A stretch of DNA of 64,000 nt from Pseudoalteromonas arabiensis (GCF_001550155.1 NZ_LRUF01000025.1:48305-112304); one strand, 5' to 3'; shown: positions 46,779 through 56,621, counted from the first letter of the stretch. A program made the numbers and translations. Notes: generated by a model from the sequence alone, not told the origin.

Positions 46779-47732
46779 TTAAGTATGGCTCAGTTTTCTT
46801 TCAATGGCATTAAATAAGTGGCCAGTGATTGAAATGTCATAAGCTGCTTCAATCTCTTTTACACAGGTTGGTGCTGTTACATTAATTTCGGTTAAGTGGT
46901 CACCAATGATATCCAGTCCCACAAAAATGAGACCTTTTGCTTTAAGTGTTGGTGCGACGGCTTCTGCGATTTTACGATCTGAGTCGCTTATTGGGCGAGC
47001 TTCACCACGGCCACCTGCGGCTAAATTACCACGTGTTTCACCGTTTTGTGGTATACGTGCAAGACAGTATGGCATGACTTCACCATCGACGACCAAGACG
47101 CGTTTATCGCCTTGTTTAATCTCTGGGATATAATTTTGTGCCATGGCAAAACGGCTACCATGCTCGGTTAATGTTTCGCAAATTACACCGATATTGGCAT
47201 CGTCTTCTTTAACACGAAAGATTGACGCGCCCCCCATGCCATCTAGCGGTTTTAAAATGATATCTTTATGTTCAGCTAAAAATGCACGAATGTCTGCTTG
47301 GCTGCGGGTTACCAAGGTATCTGGCGTGTGCTCGCTAAACCATGCTGTAAATAACTTTTCGTTTGCATCGCGAAGGCTTTGTGGCTTATTAATAATGAGT
47401 GTTCCAGCTTGCTCTGCGCGCTCTAAAATATAGGTTGCGTAAATATATTCAGTATCAAAAGGCGGATCTTTACGCATTAAAATAACGTCTAAATCGGCAA
47501 GGGCAATTGTTGATTTTTCTTCAAGCTCGTACCAGTGATTAACATCATCGAAAACACGTGCCTTTGATGCGGTTGCATAACCTTGACCTTGACGTAGCGA
47601 TAGGTCGTCCATTTCCATGTAGTAAAGTTCGTAACCACGTTTTTGTGCTTCCATCATCATTGCGAAGCCTGTGTCTTTTTTAATATTAAAGCCACTAATT
47701 GGATCAGAGATTATGCCTAACTTAATTGCCAT
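46779..47732 (-). CDS. gshB: Glutathione synthetase GshB
   Basis: ATP-grasp ligase joining gamma-glutamylcysteine and glycine, second step of glutathione synthesis. 317 residues (E. coli 316). Motifs: MRKDPPFD (about 87-94), the lysine in ILKPLDGMGGASIFRV, QGDKRVLVVDGE, and LAAGGRGEARPISDSD. Precedes algH and ruvX. The gene upstream is rsmE, 68 bases away. Confidence 0.96.
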   Translation of the reverse strand: MAIKLGIISDPISGFNIKKDTGFAMMMEAQKRGYELYYMEMDDLSLRQGQGYATASKARVFDDVNHWYELEEKSTIALADLDVILMRKDPPFDTEYIYATYILERAEQAGTLIINKPQSLRDANEKLFTAWFSEHTPDTLVTRSQADIRAFLAEHKDIILKPLDGMGGASIFRVKEDDANIGVICETLTEHGSRFAMAQNYIPEIKQGDKRVLVVDGEVMPYCLARIPQNGETRGNLAAGGRGEARPISDSDRKIAEAVAPTLKAKGLIFVGLDIIGDHLTEINVTAPTCVKEIEAAYDISITGHLFNAIERKLSHT

Positions 47733-47800
47733 GTTTTTGCCTTAGAATAGAATGACTACACTGTGTCGGTTACTTTAATATATGGGTGTTTTTATGGTTT

Positions 47801-48535
47801 TCAATTCGCTAAATCGCCAAACTGCAGTTGCAGTGCGCTGAGTACTGTTAGCGCAGCGGTTTCAGTACGCAGTACACGGGGGCCTAAGCGAATATCGACA
47901 AAAGCTTGTTGCTTAGCAATATTAATTTCTTCATCGGTAAATCCCCCTTCAGGGCCAACTAAAAAGCGCACCCCCTCGCTTGGGACTTGAATGGTTTTTA
48001 TACTGTGTTCAGCGCGTGGGTGTAGAGTCAGTTTTAGAGCATCGCTGGTTTGCTCTAACCACTCTTTTATATCGATAGGTGGGTGTACGACAGGCACAAA
48101 GTTACGACCAGATTGCTCTGCGGCAGCAATCGCTATTTTTTGCCATTGTTGATGTTTTTTAGCAAGGCGATCACCGCTTAGCTTGACACCACAGCGTTGA
48201 CTAAAAATAGGGGTGATCTCAGTAATTCCCAGCTCTACAGATTTCTGAATGGTAAAGTCCATTTTATCGCCACGTGAAATACCTTGGCCTAAGTGAATTT
48301 TAAGTGGTGACTCTACATCATGATTGATAAACTCTTGCGGCTCTACAATCACGCTCTTTTTACTTACTTCAATAATTTCACTTAAGTACTCTCCGCCTTC
48401 GCCATTGAAGATAGAGACTTTTTCTCCAGCTTTCATGCGAAGTACTCGACCAATATGACCGGCAGCATCATCATCAAGTGCTACTTGGGTGTTTAAAGAA
48501 ATTGCTGATGGTTGGTAAATATGAGGAATTCGCAT
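47801..48535 (-). CDS. rsmE: 16S rRNA (uracil1498-N3)-methyltransferase RsmE
   Basis: SPOUT/knot-fold SAM enzyme that methylates U1498 in the 30S decoding region. 244 residues: an N-terminal PUA-like domain (1-75) and the knot domain, with FLVGPEGGFTDEEI and the C-terminal LGPRVLRTETAA. It precedes gshB, conserved with E. coli. Confidence 0.95.
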   Translation of the reverse strand: MRIPHIYQPSAISLNTQVALDDDAAGHIGRVLRMKAGEKVSIFNGEGGEYLSEIIEVSKKSVIVEPQEFINHDVESPLKIHLGQGISRGDKMDFTIQKSVELGITEITPIFSQRCGVKLSGDRLAKKHQQWQKIAIAAAEQSGRNFVPVVHPPIDIKEWLEQTSDALKLTLHPRAEHSIKTIQVPSEGVRFLVGPEGGFTDEEINIAKQQAFVDIRLGPRVLRTETAALTVLSALQLQFGDLAN

Positions 48536-48594
48536 TGGATGTCGCTTATTAAATAATTTAGCAATATGGTAAGTATACAGCGCGATGGGTGCAA

Positions 48595-49059
48595 TTATTT
48601 ATTTAAATCTTCACTTAAGGTGAGAATGTCGGCTGTCGTTTGAGCGATGTCTGTTTGGCAAGATAAATGGTTTATATGAGCGGCGTCTGGGCAAGGTATA
48701 AAATTAAATCCTTGCTCATTTTGGTGTATTAAAAAGCGTACTTTGTGCAGCGAGTTGTAAATAAATTTTTGAGCGTCATCGGCAAGTTGGTAGTCAGTAT
48801 GGTTAATCAACACGCCTTTTATGTCATGGTGCTCATGCAGGTAACTTGCCAATTCGGAAACACTTATTTCATTACTAAAGTCGCAGTAACAATAATCTTT
48901 TATTAGCTCGTCGAACATCAGTTTAACCATGTGCCGGCTATTCGCTCCTGCAACAACTAACGTTGAGCCGCCTTTACCTGCAAAATAATGATGCGTAAAA
49001 GCATGACTAAACTCATTGTCGACATCAACTAGCAAATAATTATTAACTTTAAAGGGCAT
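48595..49059 (-). CDS. Uncharacterised 154-residue protein
   Basis: I do not recognise the family. It is soluble with no signal peptide. The pattern is alpha/beta: STLVVAGANSRHMVKLMFDELI, KGVLINHTDYQLADDAQKFIYNSL, then a cysteine-bearing C-terminus (FIPCPDAAHINHLSC). The fold hints at a minimal Rossmann/SDR-like or receiver-like domain, without catalytic signatures. It lies 28 bases downstream of the DUF350 membrane-protein gene, suggesting a pair. Confidence 0.55.
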   Translation of the reverse strand: MPFKVNNYLLVDVDNEFSHAFTHHYFAGKGGSTLVVAGANSRHMVKLMFDELIKDYCYCDFSNEISVSELASYLHEHHDIKGVLINHTDYQLADDAQKFIYNSLHKVRFLIHQNEQGFNFIPCPDAAHINHLSCQTDIAQTTADILTLSEDLNK

Positions 49060-49087
49060 ACTGCCTCACTTATTATGTATTTCCATA

Positions 49088-49981
49088 TTAAATCGAAAAC
49101 ATGCTAATTAGTAGATAGCCTATCGCGCCGTAAACGGCAAACTCGATACAGGCAATACCTATGTTATCTTGATGATCCACTTCTAACGATGTATTAATAT
49201 TCGGTAATGAAATATATTTAATGATATAACTCAAAACATATAACAATACCCACATAGCACCGCAATGAGAGACTAGCGTAAATAGGTTTTCTACCATCTT
49301 ACCACTAATAAATGATGCACTGGCAAGACCAGCATACCCTGCTAAGGCAAGACCAATCGATTTACCCGCATAACGAATACCAATAGAGGTATTTTCAAGG
49401 TTAAAATTGCTCTGTAAAGAAGCCCCTTGGTTAGCCTTGGCAAAACGGTACTCGCGAATTTTACTATCCAGAGCAAACATGCCCTGTAGCACAAAAAAGC
49501 TAACAGTGGCTATTAGTAAGCTGCTGTAACCTTGAGTATGACACCAATTATAAAGGCCTAAACTAATAATACAGTTTGCGATTAACATACCTGAGTCAAC
49601 CAAAGCCGCACAAACATTTTGTTTTAAAATAGCGGCTTCTTCGTTAAAGCGATATAAAATCCATTTCCGATGAATGAGGTGACCCACTTTAATGAAGGAG
49701 AACAACAAGGCGATTAAAACGACCACCTTAAGTGGGTTTGATTGAGCTGCACTTAAACTGATTTCATCAAAAATATAAGCAATGGTCGCAATCACGACGA
49801 GAATTTCACTGGCAAAGCTAATCCCCATTGCAAAATTATCATGTTGTGCGAGCTCTTCTTTAAGCGCTTGTTTTGCTTTAATTTGCGTTAAGATACGTAG
49901 AAGTACTATGGTTATGCAAATTACAGCAAAACTAATGGCAATCGCGACTAAACTAGTGTTAGATAATGATAAATAATGCAT
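49088..49981 (-). CDS. DUF350 (YjfL-like) inner-membrane protein
   Basis: 297 residues, about eight hydrophobic helices. Two DUF350-like repeats are visible, each with a DNFAMGISFA- or DNIGIACIEF-type segment; between them is the conserved NVCAALVDSGMLIANCI. Relatives occur in phospholipid- or phage-shock-associated neighbourhoods (YjfL with PspA-like YjfJ), but no such gene is seen here. Likely transcribed with the 154-residue gene downstream. Confidence 0.7.
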   Translation of the reverse strand: MHYLSLSNTSLVAIAISFAVICITIVLLRILTQIKAKQALKEELAQHDNFAMGISFASEILVVIATIAYIFDEISLSAAQSNPLKVVVLIALLFSFIKVGHLIHRKWILYRFNEEAAILKQNVCAALVDSGMLIANCIISLGLYNWCHTQGYSSLLIATVSFFVLQGMFALDSKIREYRFAKANQGASLQSNFNLENTSIGIRYAGKSIGLALAGYAGLASASFISGKMVENLFTLVSHCGAMWVLLYVLSYIIKYISLPNINTSLEVDHQDNIGIACIEFAVYGAIGYLLISMFSI

Positions 49982-50053
49982 GCAGATCCCTGCTAAATAA
50001 TTCTTTGATAATCATTCTAGTACGGTTATTGATAAGTTAAAAGAGAGTATTTA

Positions 50054-52846
50054 ATGAGTAATTCACAACCGCTTCCTGACGCGCTTTATCAATTAGGGCA
50101 AACTCGTTTTAACGGTTTGTACCCTGAGCAGCCTGTAGACCCGTTGATTGCTAAATTACTGTCTTTGAGTGACTTCGCTTGGAGCTGCTTACAATCTCAA
50201 CCTGACTTGAAAGATTGGTTGCTAGATGAAAGCACATTGGCTTGCCGTAACCCGCAACCGCCACTGACTGATAACGACTCTACTGAGTTAGATGATGCCG
50301 CAGCAATGGCCAAGTTGCGATTATACCGAGAGAAATATTGGCTTAAGGTTGCGTTCTTAGATGTCTGTTGTCATAACCCAATTGAAGACAGTATCGCTTA
50401 TATTTCTGCACTTGCTGAGCAGTTAATTGATTGTGCGAATCAATGGGCATTTGCACAAGTTGCAAAAGTCAGTGGCATGCCAACAGATGCGTTTGGAAAT
50501 GCTATTCCAATGCTTGTACTAGGCATGGGAAAACTTGGGGGAGGGGAGTTAAATTACTCCTCAGACATTGATCTCATTTTTTCTTACCCAATAGATGTGG
50601 CTACTCAAGGTGGACGCCGCTCTATTGAAGCGCAAGTTTTTTACACTAAGGTTGCGCAAAAATTAATTATGGCACTCAACCAAACCACCGTTAATGGCCA
50701 AGTTTTCCGTGTAGATATGCGCTTGAGGCCTTTTGGTGAAAGTGGTCCTTTGGTGATGAGCTTTAATGCAATGGAAGATTACTACCAAGAGCAAGGTCGA
50801 GAGTGGGAACGTTATGCCATGCTAAAAGGGCGTTTAATAGGCGCCGAAAATAGCTATTGGGGTGAGTTCTATGAGTTATTAAGGCCATTTGTTTATCGTC
50901 GATATATAGACTTTTCGGTGATCGAATCTTTACGAAAAATGAAACAGATGATTGCTCAAGAAGTGCGCCGAAAGCGTTTAACTAACAATATAAAACTGGG
51001 CGCTGGGGGGATTCGCGAAGTTGAATTTGTGGTGCAAGCATTGCAAATGGTGCGTGGTGGCCGTGAGGCAAACTTACAGACACAATCACTTTTATCAGCC
51101 TTACAAGAGCTTACCAATAATCAGGTTATTGACGCTAAAGAAGCGTCGCTGCTTAAGCAGAATTACCTCACGCTGCGTCGTATTGAGCAATACTTACAAA
51201 TATTTGATGATAAGCAAACTCAAACATTGCCCGATGATGAGCAAGGCCAGCAACGCTTATGTGTGCTGCTTAATAAACCCAACTTTGATGAGTGCCTAAA
51301 AGCGATCAATGAAACAATGGCCTCAATACACAGTGAGTTTGAGCAGGTAATTGGTTTTGAAAGTGACAATGTTGATCCATGTGAAAGTGCCTTTATTAGT
51401 GCGTGGGAAATGGCCGATGTTTCCTTGATAGACGATGCTAATTTAGCTTGGCAACAGGCACTTGATGACTTTAAAACACGTTTAACAAAAGCAAAAGTTG
51501 GTAGCCGTGGGCGAGATATTCTTGATAAGTTAATGCCTTTACTGCTTAAGCAATTGACAGTGAGTAAAGCCAGCGGTGATGCATTCACTATGATTTGCCA
51601 AGTGCTGAATAAAATCATCTCTCGTACAGCTTATTTAGAACTCTTATATGAAAACCCTGGCGCGTTAAATCAACTGGTCGCTTTGTGCTGTCACAGTAAA
51701 TGGATAGGTGAGCACATCTCCCGTTACCCAATTTTGCTTGATGAGTTGATTGATCCTCAAGTACTTTATAAACCCACTCCGTTATCAGCGTATAAAGACG
51801 AAATAAGACAGTACTTCCTTCGAATAGAATACGATGATTTAGAGCTGCAAATGGAAGCCTTACGCCAATTTAAACAAACACACCAACTGCGTATTGCCGC
51901 AGCGGATGCGACAGGCGTTCTTGATGTAATGAAGGTGAGCGACCACTTAACGGCGTTGGCTGAGGCGATTGTTGATCAGGCTGTGAACATCGCGTGGCAT
52001 GCATGTGTTGCACGCTTTGGACAACCAGCCAATACCACAGAACAAGAAAAAGGCTTCGCGGTTATTGCTTACGGTAAAACAGGCGGCTTTGAAGTAGGCT
52101 ATGACTCTGATTTAGACTTAGTGTTTGTGCATAATCATGATAGTAGTAGTTATACCGATGGCGATAAGGCGATTGATTCAAGACAGTTCTACTTAAAATT
52201 AGCACAGCGTTTAATGCATCTATTTAATACACGCACTGCATCTGGCATTTTGTACGAGCTTGATACACGCTTGAGGCCTGAAGGAGCGTCAGGGCTGTTG
52301 GCAATAAACCTAGAAAGCTTTTATCACTATCAACAAACCCAAGCATGGACTTGGGAGCATCAAGCCTTAGTTCGCTCGAGAATGATTTATGGACAGGCGT
52401 CGCTTCATTCTCGATTTGATGAGATCAGAGCAATTATTTTGTGCCAAGCACGTGATGATGAAAAATTGAAAAAAGATGTCATAGAAATGCGTGAAAAAAT
52501 GCGCAATCACTTAGCTAAAGGTAATAGTGAATTATTTGACTTAAAACAAGACCAAGGTGGAATGACTGATATTGAGTTTATTACTCAATATTTAGTCTTA
52601 AGATATGCCCCGCAGTATCAAGAGTTAACGACTTGGCCTGATAATGTTCGTATTTTAGAGGATGCAGCTAAGCTTGGCTGTATTGATTTTGAAATGCAAC
52701 ATCAGTTAGTGGCTGCTTACATTGAATACCGTTCACGTTATCATATCATGAGCTTAAACCAGCAAGGTCGATGTGCGCCGCGCACTGAGCTAAAAGAACA
52801 TATAAGTTTGGTACAAAGTGCGTGGCAGCAAGTGTTAGCTTCTTAA
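50054..52846 (+). CDS. glnE: Bifunctional glutamine-synthetase adenylyltransferase/adenylyl-removing enzyme
   Basis: Switches glutamine synthetase off and on by adding or removing AMP, under PII control. 930 residues (E. coli 946). The two nucleotidyltransferase domains are seen: the deadenylase half with GMGKLGGGELNYSSDIDLIF at about 156 and the adenylylase half with YGKTGGFEVGYDSDLDLVF at about 675, each followed by a helical domain. AAGAGAG precedes the ATG. Overlaps the convergent TcpQ-like gene by 12 bases. Confidence 0.96.
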   Translation: MSNSQPLPDALYQLGQTRFNGLYPEQPVDPLIAKLLSLSDFAWSCLQSQPDLKDWLLDESTLACRNPQPPLTDNDSTELDDAAAMAKLRLYREKYWLKVAFLDVCCHNPIEDSIAYISALAEQLIDCANQWAFAQVAKVSGMPTDAFGNAIPMLVLGMGKLGGGELNYSSDIDLIFSYPIDVATQGGRRSIEAQVFYTKVAQKLIMALNQTTVNGQVFRVDMRLRPFGESGPLVMSFNAMEDYYQEQGREWERYAMLKGRLIGAENSYWGEFYELLRPFVYRRYIDFSVIESLRKMKQMIAQEVRRKRLTNNIKLGAGGIREVEFVVQALQMVRGGREANLQTQSLLSALQELTNNQVIDAKEASLLKQNYLTLRRIEQYLQIFDDKQTQTLPDDEQGQQRLCVLLNKPNFDECLKAINETMASIHSEFEQVIGFESDNVDPCESAFISAWEMADVSLIDDANLAWQQALDDFKTRLTKAKVGSRGRDILDKLMPLLLKQLTVSKASGDAFTMICQVLNKIISRTAYLELLYENPGALNQLVALCCHSKWIGEHISRYPILLDELIDPQVLYKPTPLSAYKDEIRQYFLRIEYDDLELQMEALRQFKQTHQLRIAAADATGVLDVMKVSDHLTALAEAIVDQAVNIAWHACVARFGQPANTTEQEKGFAVIAYGKTGGFEVGYDSDLDLVFVHNHDSSSYTDGDKAIDSRQFYLKLAQRLMHLFNTRTASGILYELDTRLRPEGASGLLAINLESFYHYQQTQAWTWEHQALVRSRMIYGQASLHSRFDEIRAIILCQARDDEKLKKDVIEMREKMRNHLAKGNSELFDLKQDQGGMTDIEFITQYLVLRYAPQYQELTTWPDNVRILEDAAKLGCIDFEMQHQLVAAYIEYRSRYHIMSLNQQGRCAPRTELKEHISLVQSAWQQVLAS

Positions 52847-53410
52847 GCGGCGGCAGTTTTCGCGTATGTAAGGAGAGGGCAGCTCTGTAATAACAGCCGC
52901 TCTTTGCTTGAAACAAAAGAAGGTATAAACCTCATTTTCAAAGTCGTCGTTGATAGCACGTCCCACTTGATATAAAGCGGACACAAAGTTGCTATCAACA
53001 CGAAAGTGATCTTTAACGACATAATCTTTACTGAGGTACCAGTAAAGCTCAATTTCTTCATTTCGAGCGTAGTCTGATAACACGTCTTTTAATGTTGTTC
53101 CGCTTTCAAAACGACGTGGTAATACATCACCAGTCCAGTTTGGAGATGAAGGTTCGACTACCTTACCCCGTTCAAACAGAGCCATATCGAGGCTTGTTTC
53201 AGGCTCTTTTAACTTAAGAACGTATTTATCACGCTCGTTATTTTTACTGTTAACTTGATTTCTTAGCGACGAATAAAAACGAGAAAGTCCCTGTGCGGCG
53301 GCATTTTGAGTATTTTTAATATCGATAACAGGCCCTTTACCGAATAAAAAATAAAGAGCTGCTGCAATTAAAATAATAGCTAATGATAAATGCTTAACCC
53401 AAAACCACAT
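52835..53410 (-). CDS. TcpQ-like single-pass membrane protein
   Basis: 191 residues: one N-terminal membrane helix (about 8-27), a linker, and a C-terminal domain (about 90-185) resembling the TcpQ/pilus-biogenesis C-terminal domain (SGTTLKDVLSDYARNEEIELYWYLSKDYVVK). That fold is STN/secretin-like and common in periplasmic pilus or peptidoglycan-binding partners. No pilus cluster surrounds it. Function unknown. Sits between glnE and lpxL. Confidence 0.65.
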   Translation of the reverse strand: MWFWVKHLSLAIILIAAALYFLFGKGPVIDIKNTQNAAAQGLSRFYSSLRNQVNSKNNERDKYVLKLKEPETSLDMALFERGKVVEPSSPNWTGDVLPRRFESGTTLKDVLSDYARNEEIELYWYLSKDYVVKDHFRVDSNFVSALYQVGRAINDDFENEVYTFFCFKQRAAVITELPSPYIRENCRRLRS

Positions 53411-53468
53411 TTCTAATACTCTTGTTGTTGCTTAGATTTATAAAACCACACAATTTAACAAATGTCAC

Positions 53469-54395
53469 TCACTTATAATAAGAAGGGGCATTCTTATCAG
53501 GGCGTGTTTTAAAACGTCGATGTAACCACATATATTGTTCAGGTGCTCTATTAACCGCTTGCTCCATGCGTTGATTGACACGTGTTACGTCATTAAGATT
53601 ATCACCACTTGGAAAGTTTTCCATAATCGGGAGCACTTCTAAGTGGTAGCGACCTTGTTCATCGCGGCGGCTAGCAAGACTAACCGTTTCACAGTGTTTA
53701 CTGTTCGCAAAAAGTAGTGTGCCCGTTGTTGTTGCAGCATCTTTTACCGCGTAAAATGGCGCGAACTCACAGCGGGTACGTCCGTAATCTTGATCGGGTA
53801 AGTAGTAACAAATCTTTTTATTTTTTAGTGCTTTTAGCAACCCTTTAACATCACGCTTTCCAACTAAGAATTCATTAGAACGTAAACGGCCATTGGTCGT
53901 AAAATATTCCATCAATGGATTATTGTGTGGGCGATAAAAACCAATACCTTGATATTTCAACCCCATCACTCGGCTCGCCATCTCTAAATGAAGAATGTGC
54001 GGCACGAGCATTAAAACGCCTTTGCCTGATTGCTGAATTTGTTCAAAGTATTCAAGGCCCTTGATTGACCCGTAGCACTTTCTTACTCGCCACTCGGGCC
54101 ACCACCACGCCATGCCTGTTTCCATCATAGCGATACCGGTGTTTTCCATATTCTTAAGTACTAATTCTTTTTGTTCTTGCTCCGGCATATCTGGGAAACA
54201 TAGACGGATATTGACCTCTGCTATGTGGCGACGGCGTTTCATAAAGCGATGAACTAATCTACCTAACCATTTACCAAGGAATAATTGAAACTTATGTGGC
54301 AACCAAGAGATCAGAAATAAGAAGAAAACGCCAACCCATGTAAGCCAATAACGAGGACCCAAAAAGGATGCTTTGAAAGGAGATGAACTAACCAC
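53469..54395 (-). CDS. lpxL: Lipid A biosynthesis late acyltransferase (LpxL/HtrB type)
   Basis: Transfers a secondary acyl chain (laurate or myristate class) from acyl-ACP to Kdo-lipid A. 308 residues with an N-terminal membrane helix (about 18-33), then the catalytic HX4E in VPHILHLEMA (H133, E138), and a late PEQYMWLHRRFKTRP. Opens SPFKASFLGPRYWLTW, as in E. coli LpxL. GTG start at 54395. LpxL, LpxM and LpxP are hard to tell apart by eye; LpxL is preferred on the N-terminus. Confidence 0.88.
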   Translation of the reverse strand: MVSSSPFKASFLGPRYWLTWVGVFFLFLISWLPHKFQLFLGKWLGRLVHRFMKRRRHIAEVNIRLCFPDMPEQEQKELVLKNMENTGIAMMETGMAWWWPEWRVRKCYGSIKGLEYFEQIQQSGKGVLMLVPHILHLEMASRVMGLKYQGIGFYRPHNNPLMEYFTTNGRLRSNEFLVGKRDVKGLLKALKNKKICYYLPDQDYGRTRCEFAPFYAVKDAATTTGTLLFANSKHCETVSLASRRDEQGRYHLEVLPIMENFPSGDNLNDVTRVNQRMEQAVNRAPEQYMWLHRRFKTRPDKNAPSYYK

Positions 54396-54450
54396 TGAAA
54401 AGTCTCTAAAAAAATAAAAAGCTAGTTTAACCGTAAGTCTTTAAAAATAC

Positions 54451-54475
54451 AAAAGCCAGCATTTAGCTGGCTTTT
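54451..54475 (-). terminator. Rho-independent terminator of tolC
   Basis: AAAAGCCAGC/GCTGGCTTTT perfect hairpin with a five-base loop, 21 bases beyond the tolC stop, then a T-rich run on the minus strand. It separates tolC from lpxL. Confidence 0.85.
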
Positions 54476-54495
54476 CTATCAGTTTAGTAGAGTAA

Positions 54496-55836
54496 TTAAA
54501 TCTCTTTTAAACCTTGGTTAATTGCCGCAAGATCTTCAGCTGTTAATGTGCCAGCCGCTTGTTTTAAACGCAGCGTTGAAACAACATAGCGGTAACGCAC
54601 GTTAGCAAGGTTGCTTTTGGCGTTATAAAGGTTTTGTGTGCTGATTAATACATCAACAATTGTACGTGTACCCACCTCAAAGCCTGCCTCAGTTGCTTTC
54701 AGCGCACTTTCTGCTGAAACAACCGCTTGTTGTAGCGCTTTATAAGTTGCGATATCTGACACAACTTGGTTATAAGAAGTAATCACAGAGCGTGTCACTG
54801 CACGCAGACTTGCTTCTAAATCTTCACTGGCCGCCACATAAAATGCACGTGCTTGTTCTGTTGCTGCGACAGTTGCACCACCAGAATAAATAGGTAGGCT
54901 AAAGTTAACCCCCACTCTTGCACTATCTGTGCGAGGCTCATGTGAGTTGTTATTTAAGTCTTCTAGGCTATCACCGTACGATGCATTTAGAGTCAGCTTA
55001 GGGTAGTGACCAGCTTTTGCTAAGTCGATTTGATCTTTTGCAATATCAACGGTTACTTTTGACACTTGTAGGTTTAAGTTTTTCTCTTCTGCGATTTTTA
55101 TGTAGTCGGTTGACTGTTTGTTAGGCGCAACAGTTGAAAACGTGTCAGTATTTAACATGTCTAATTTTGCATGGTATTTACCGGTGATTTCACGAAGCTG
55201 TTCGCGGGCCGTTTCAACGCTGTTTTTCGCAACAATTTCTTTTGCTACAGAGTTGTCGTACTGTGCTTGTGCTTCATGTACGTCGGTAATCGCAGTTAAA
55301 CCAACTGCGTAACGTTCTTTTGTTTGTTGTAATTGACGTTCAATTGCACGTTTTTCAGCTTGTACAAACTCTAAGTTGTCAATTGCGCTAAGTACATTGA
55401 AATAACCCTCAGCAACACGAACAATGAGGTCTTGTCTGGCAAAGTCGTACTGTGCATTTGCTTGCAAAGCTTGTTTATCAGCAATGCCTAATGAATTCCA
55501 CGCACCCAAGTCAAACAAGGTTTGGCTCAGACTAATACCGCGGCTAAATACATCTGTATCACGGTCAAATTCAATGTAACCGGTTGTATCGTTGCCTTCG
55601 TATAGTGTTGCGTCGGTTTTTTCGTACCCTAAACTTAAACCTAATTGTGGCAATAGCGCACTTAACGCGCGATCGCTCTCATAAGCTTGCGCATCTGCTT
55701 GGGCTTTTGCTTTAAGTACGGTAGGATCATTGGCTGTAGCAATCTCGTATACTTGAAGTAAATCTTCAGCGTAAGTGGCAGTAGCAGTCAAAGCGCTTGA
55801 AAAACCGATCAGCGCGGCGAGTAGTGTTTTTTTCAT
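54496..55836 (-). CDS. tolC: Outer-membrane efflux channel TolC
   Basis: Trimeric outer-membrane tunnel for RND/ABC efflux and type I secretion. 446 residues. Signal peptide (cleavage near A23 in TATYA-ED) and the mature start DLLQVYEIATANDPTVLKAKAQADA. Two OEP repeats (about 27-215 and 240-430). Motifs such as LPQLGLSLGY, FSLPIYSGGA and GFEVGTRTIVDVL fit TolC. It stands opposite nudF, the same divergent pairing as in E. coli. Confidence 0.95.
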   Translation of the reverse strand: MKKTLLAALIGFSSALTATATYAEDLLQVYEIATANDPTVLKAKAQADAQAYESDRALSALLPQLGLSLGYEKTDATLYEGNDTTGYIEFDRDTDVFSRGISLSQTLFDLGAWNSLGIADKQALQANAQYDFARQDLIVRVAEGYFNVLSAIDNLEFVQAEKRAIERQLQQTKERYAVGLTAITDVHEAQAQYDNSVAKEIVAKNSVETAREQLREITGKYHAKLDMLNTDTFSTVAPNKQSTDYIKIAEEKNLNLQVSKVTVDIAKDQIDLAKAGHYPKLTLNASYGDSLEDLNNNSHEPRTDSARVGVNFSLPIYSGGATVAATEQARAFYVAASEDLEASLRAVTRSVITSYNQVVSDIATYKALQQAVVSAESALKATEAGFEVGTRTIVDVLISTQNLYNAKSNLANVRYRYVVSTLRLKQAAGTLTAEDLAAINQGLKEI

Positions 55837-55919
55837 TATTCGTTCAGTCCTTAGACAATTTTCGTACTGTCACCATGGTACTCTTTTTTAGTGAATAACC
55901 AAAAAAAAAATGCGTAAAT

Positions 55920-55948
55920 CTACATGTCCAAGTGTAACAGAATATAAT
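55920..55948 (+). promoter_or_regulatory. Candidate promoter for the nudF-parC operon
   Basis: A consensus -10 TATAAT (55943-55948) with a weak -35 CTACAT 17 bases upstream, 40 bases before the nudF ATG. No other convincing plus-strand signal lies between tolC and nudF. Confidence 0.35.
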
Positions 55949-55988
55949 TGAGTGAATTTTTAGCGCAAAACCTAAAGGAATTAGTGTA

Positions 55989-56621
55989 ATGAAAGTAACA
56001 GCAATCTCACAGTTTAATCATGATGATATTGATCTAAAACCTGTTGAACGTGCATATGATGGCTTTTTTAAAGTTAATTTATATCGCTTTCGCCATGCAT
56101 TATTTTCAGGAGGTGAATCGGTAGAGATTAAACGTGAAATTTTAGAGCGTGGTCATGCTGTTGCGGTGCTTCCATATGACCCTGCAACCGATCAGATTTT
56201 GCTTGTTGAGCAAGTGCGTATCGGCGCACTTGCATCTAAGCAGTCTCCTTGGTTACTTGAGTGTATCGCAGGCATGGCTGATGGCAGCACAGACTATGAG
56301 CAAGTTGCCAAACGCGAGGCATGGGAAGAAGCGGGCATTGAGCTTGGTGAGCTTGAGTTTATGATGTCTTATCTTTCAAGTCCAGGTGGTACAACAGAGC
56401 GTTTATACTTGTATTTAGCACGCGCCGACTTATCTCAATACCAAGAGGGGATTTTTGGTCTTGATAATGAAGATGAAGATATTAAAACACATGTAATGTC
56501 ATACACAGAAGCCATGCTCCGCTTAGAGCAAGGAGAGATAGACAATGCTGCAACAGTTATCTCGTTACAGTGGTTAGCACTGAATAAGCAACGTATACTG
56601 TCTGATTGGCAAACTGCTTAA
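55989..56621 (+). CDS. nudF: ADP-ribose pyrophosphatase NudF
   Basis: Nudix hydrolase converting ADP-ribose to AMP and ribose-5-phosphate. 210 residues (E. coli 209). The Nudix box is at 95-117, with the metal-binding REAWEEAG (R109, E110, E113, E114). The first glutamate of the canonical GX5E is threonine (T101). It starts the plus-strand run nudF-yqiB-cpdA-yqiA-parE-PQQ-parC; AAAGGAA precedes the ATG. Confidence 0.93.
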   Translation: MKVTAISQFNHDDIDLKPVERAYDGFFKVNLYRFRHALFSGGESVEIKREILERGHAVAVLPYDPATDQILLVEQVRIGALASKQSPWLLECIAGMADGSTDYEQVAKREAWEEAGIELGELEFMMSYLSSPGGTTERLYLYLARADLSQYQEGIFGLDNEDEDIKTHVMSYTEAMLRLEQGEIDNAATVISLQWLALNKQRILSDWQTA

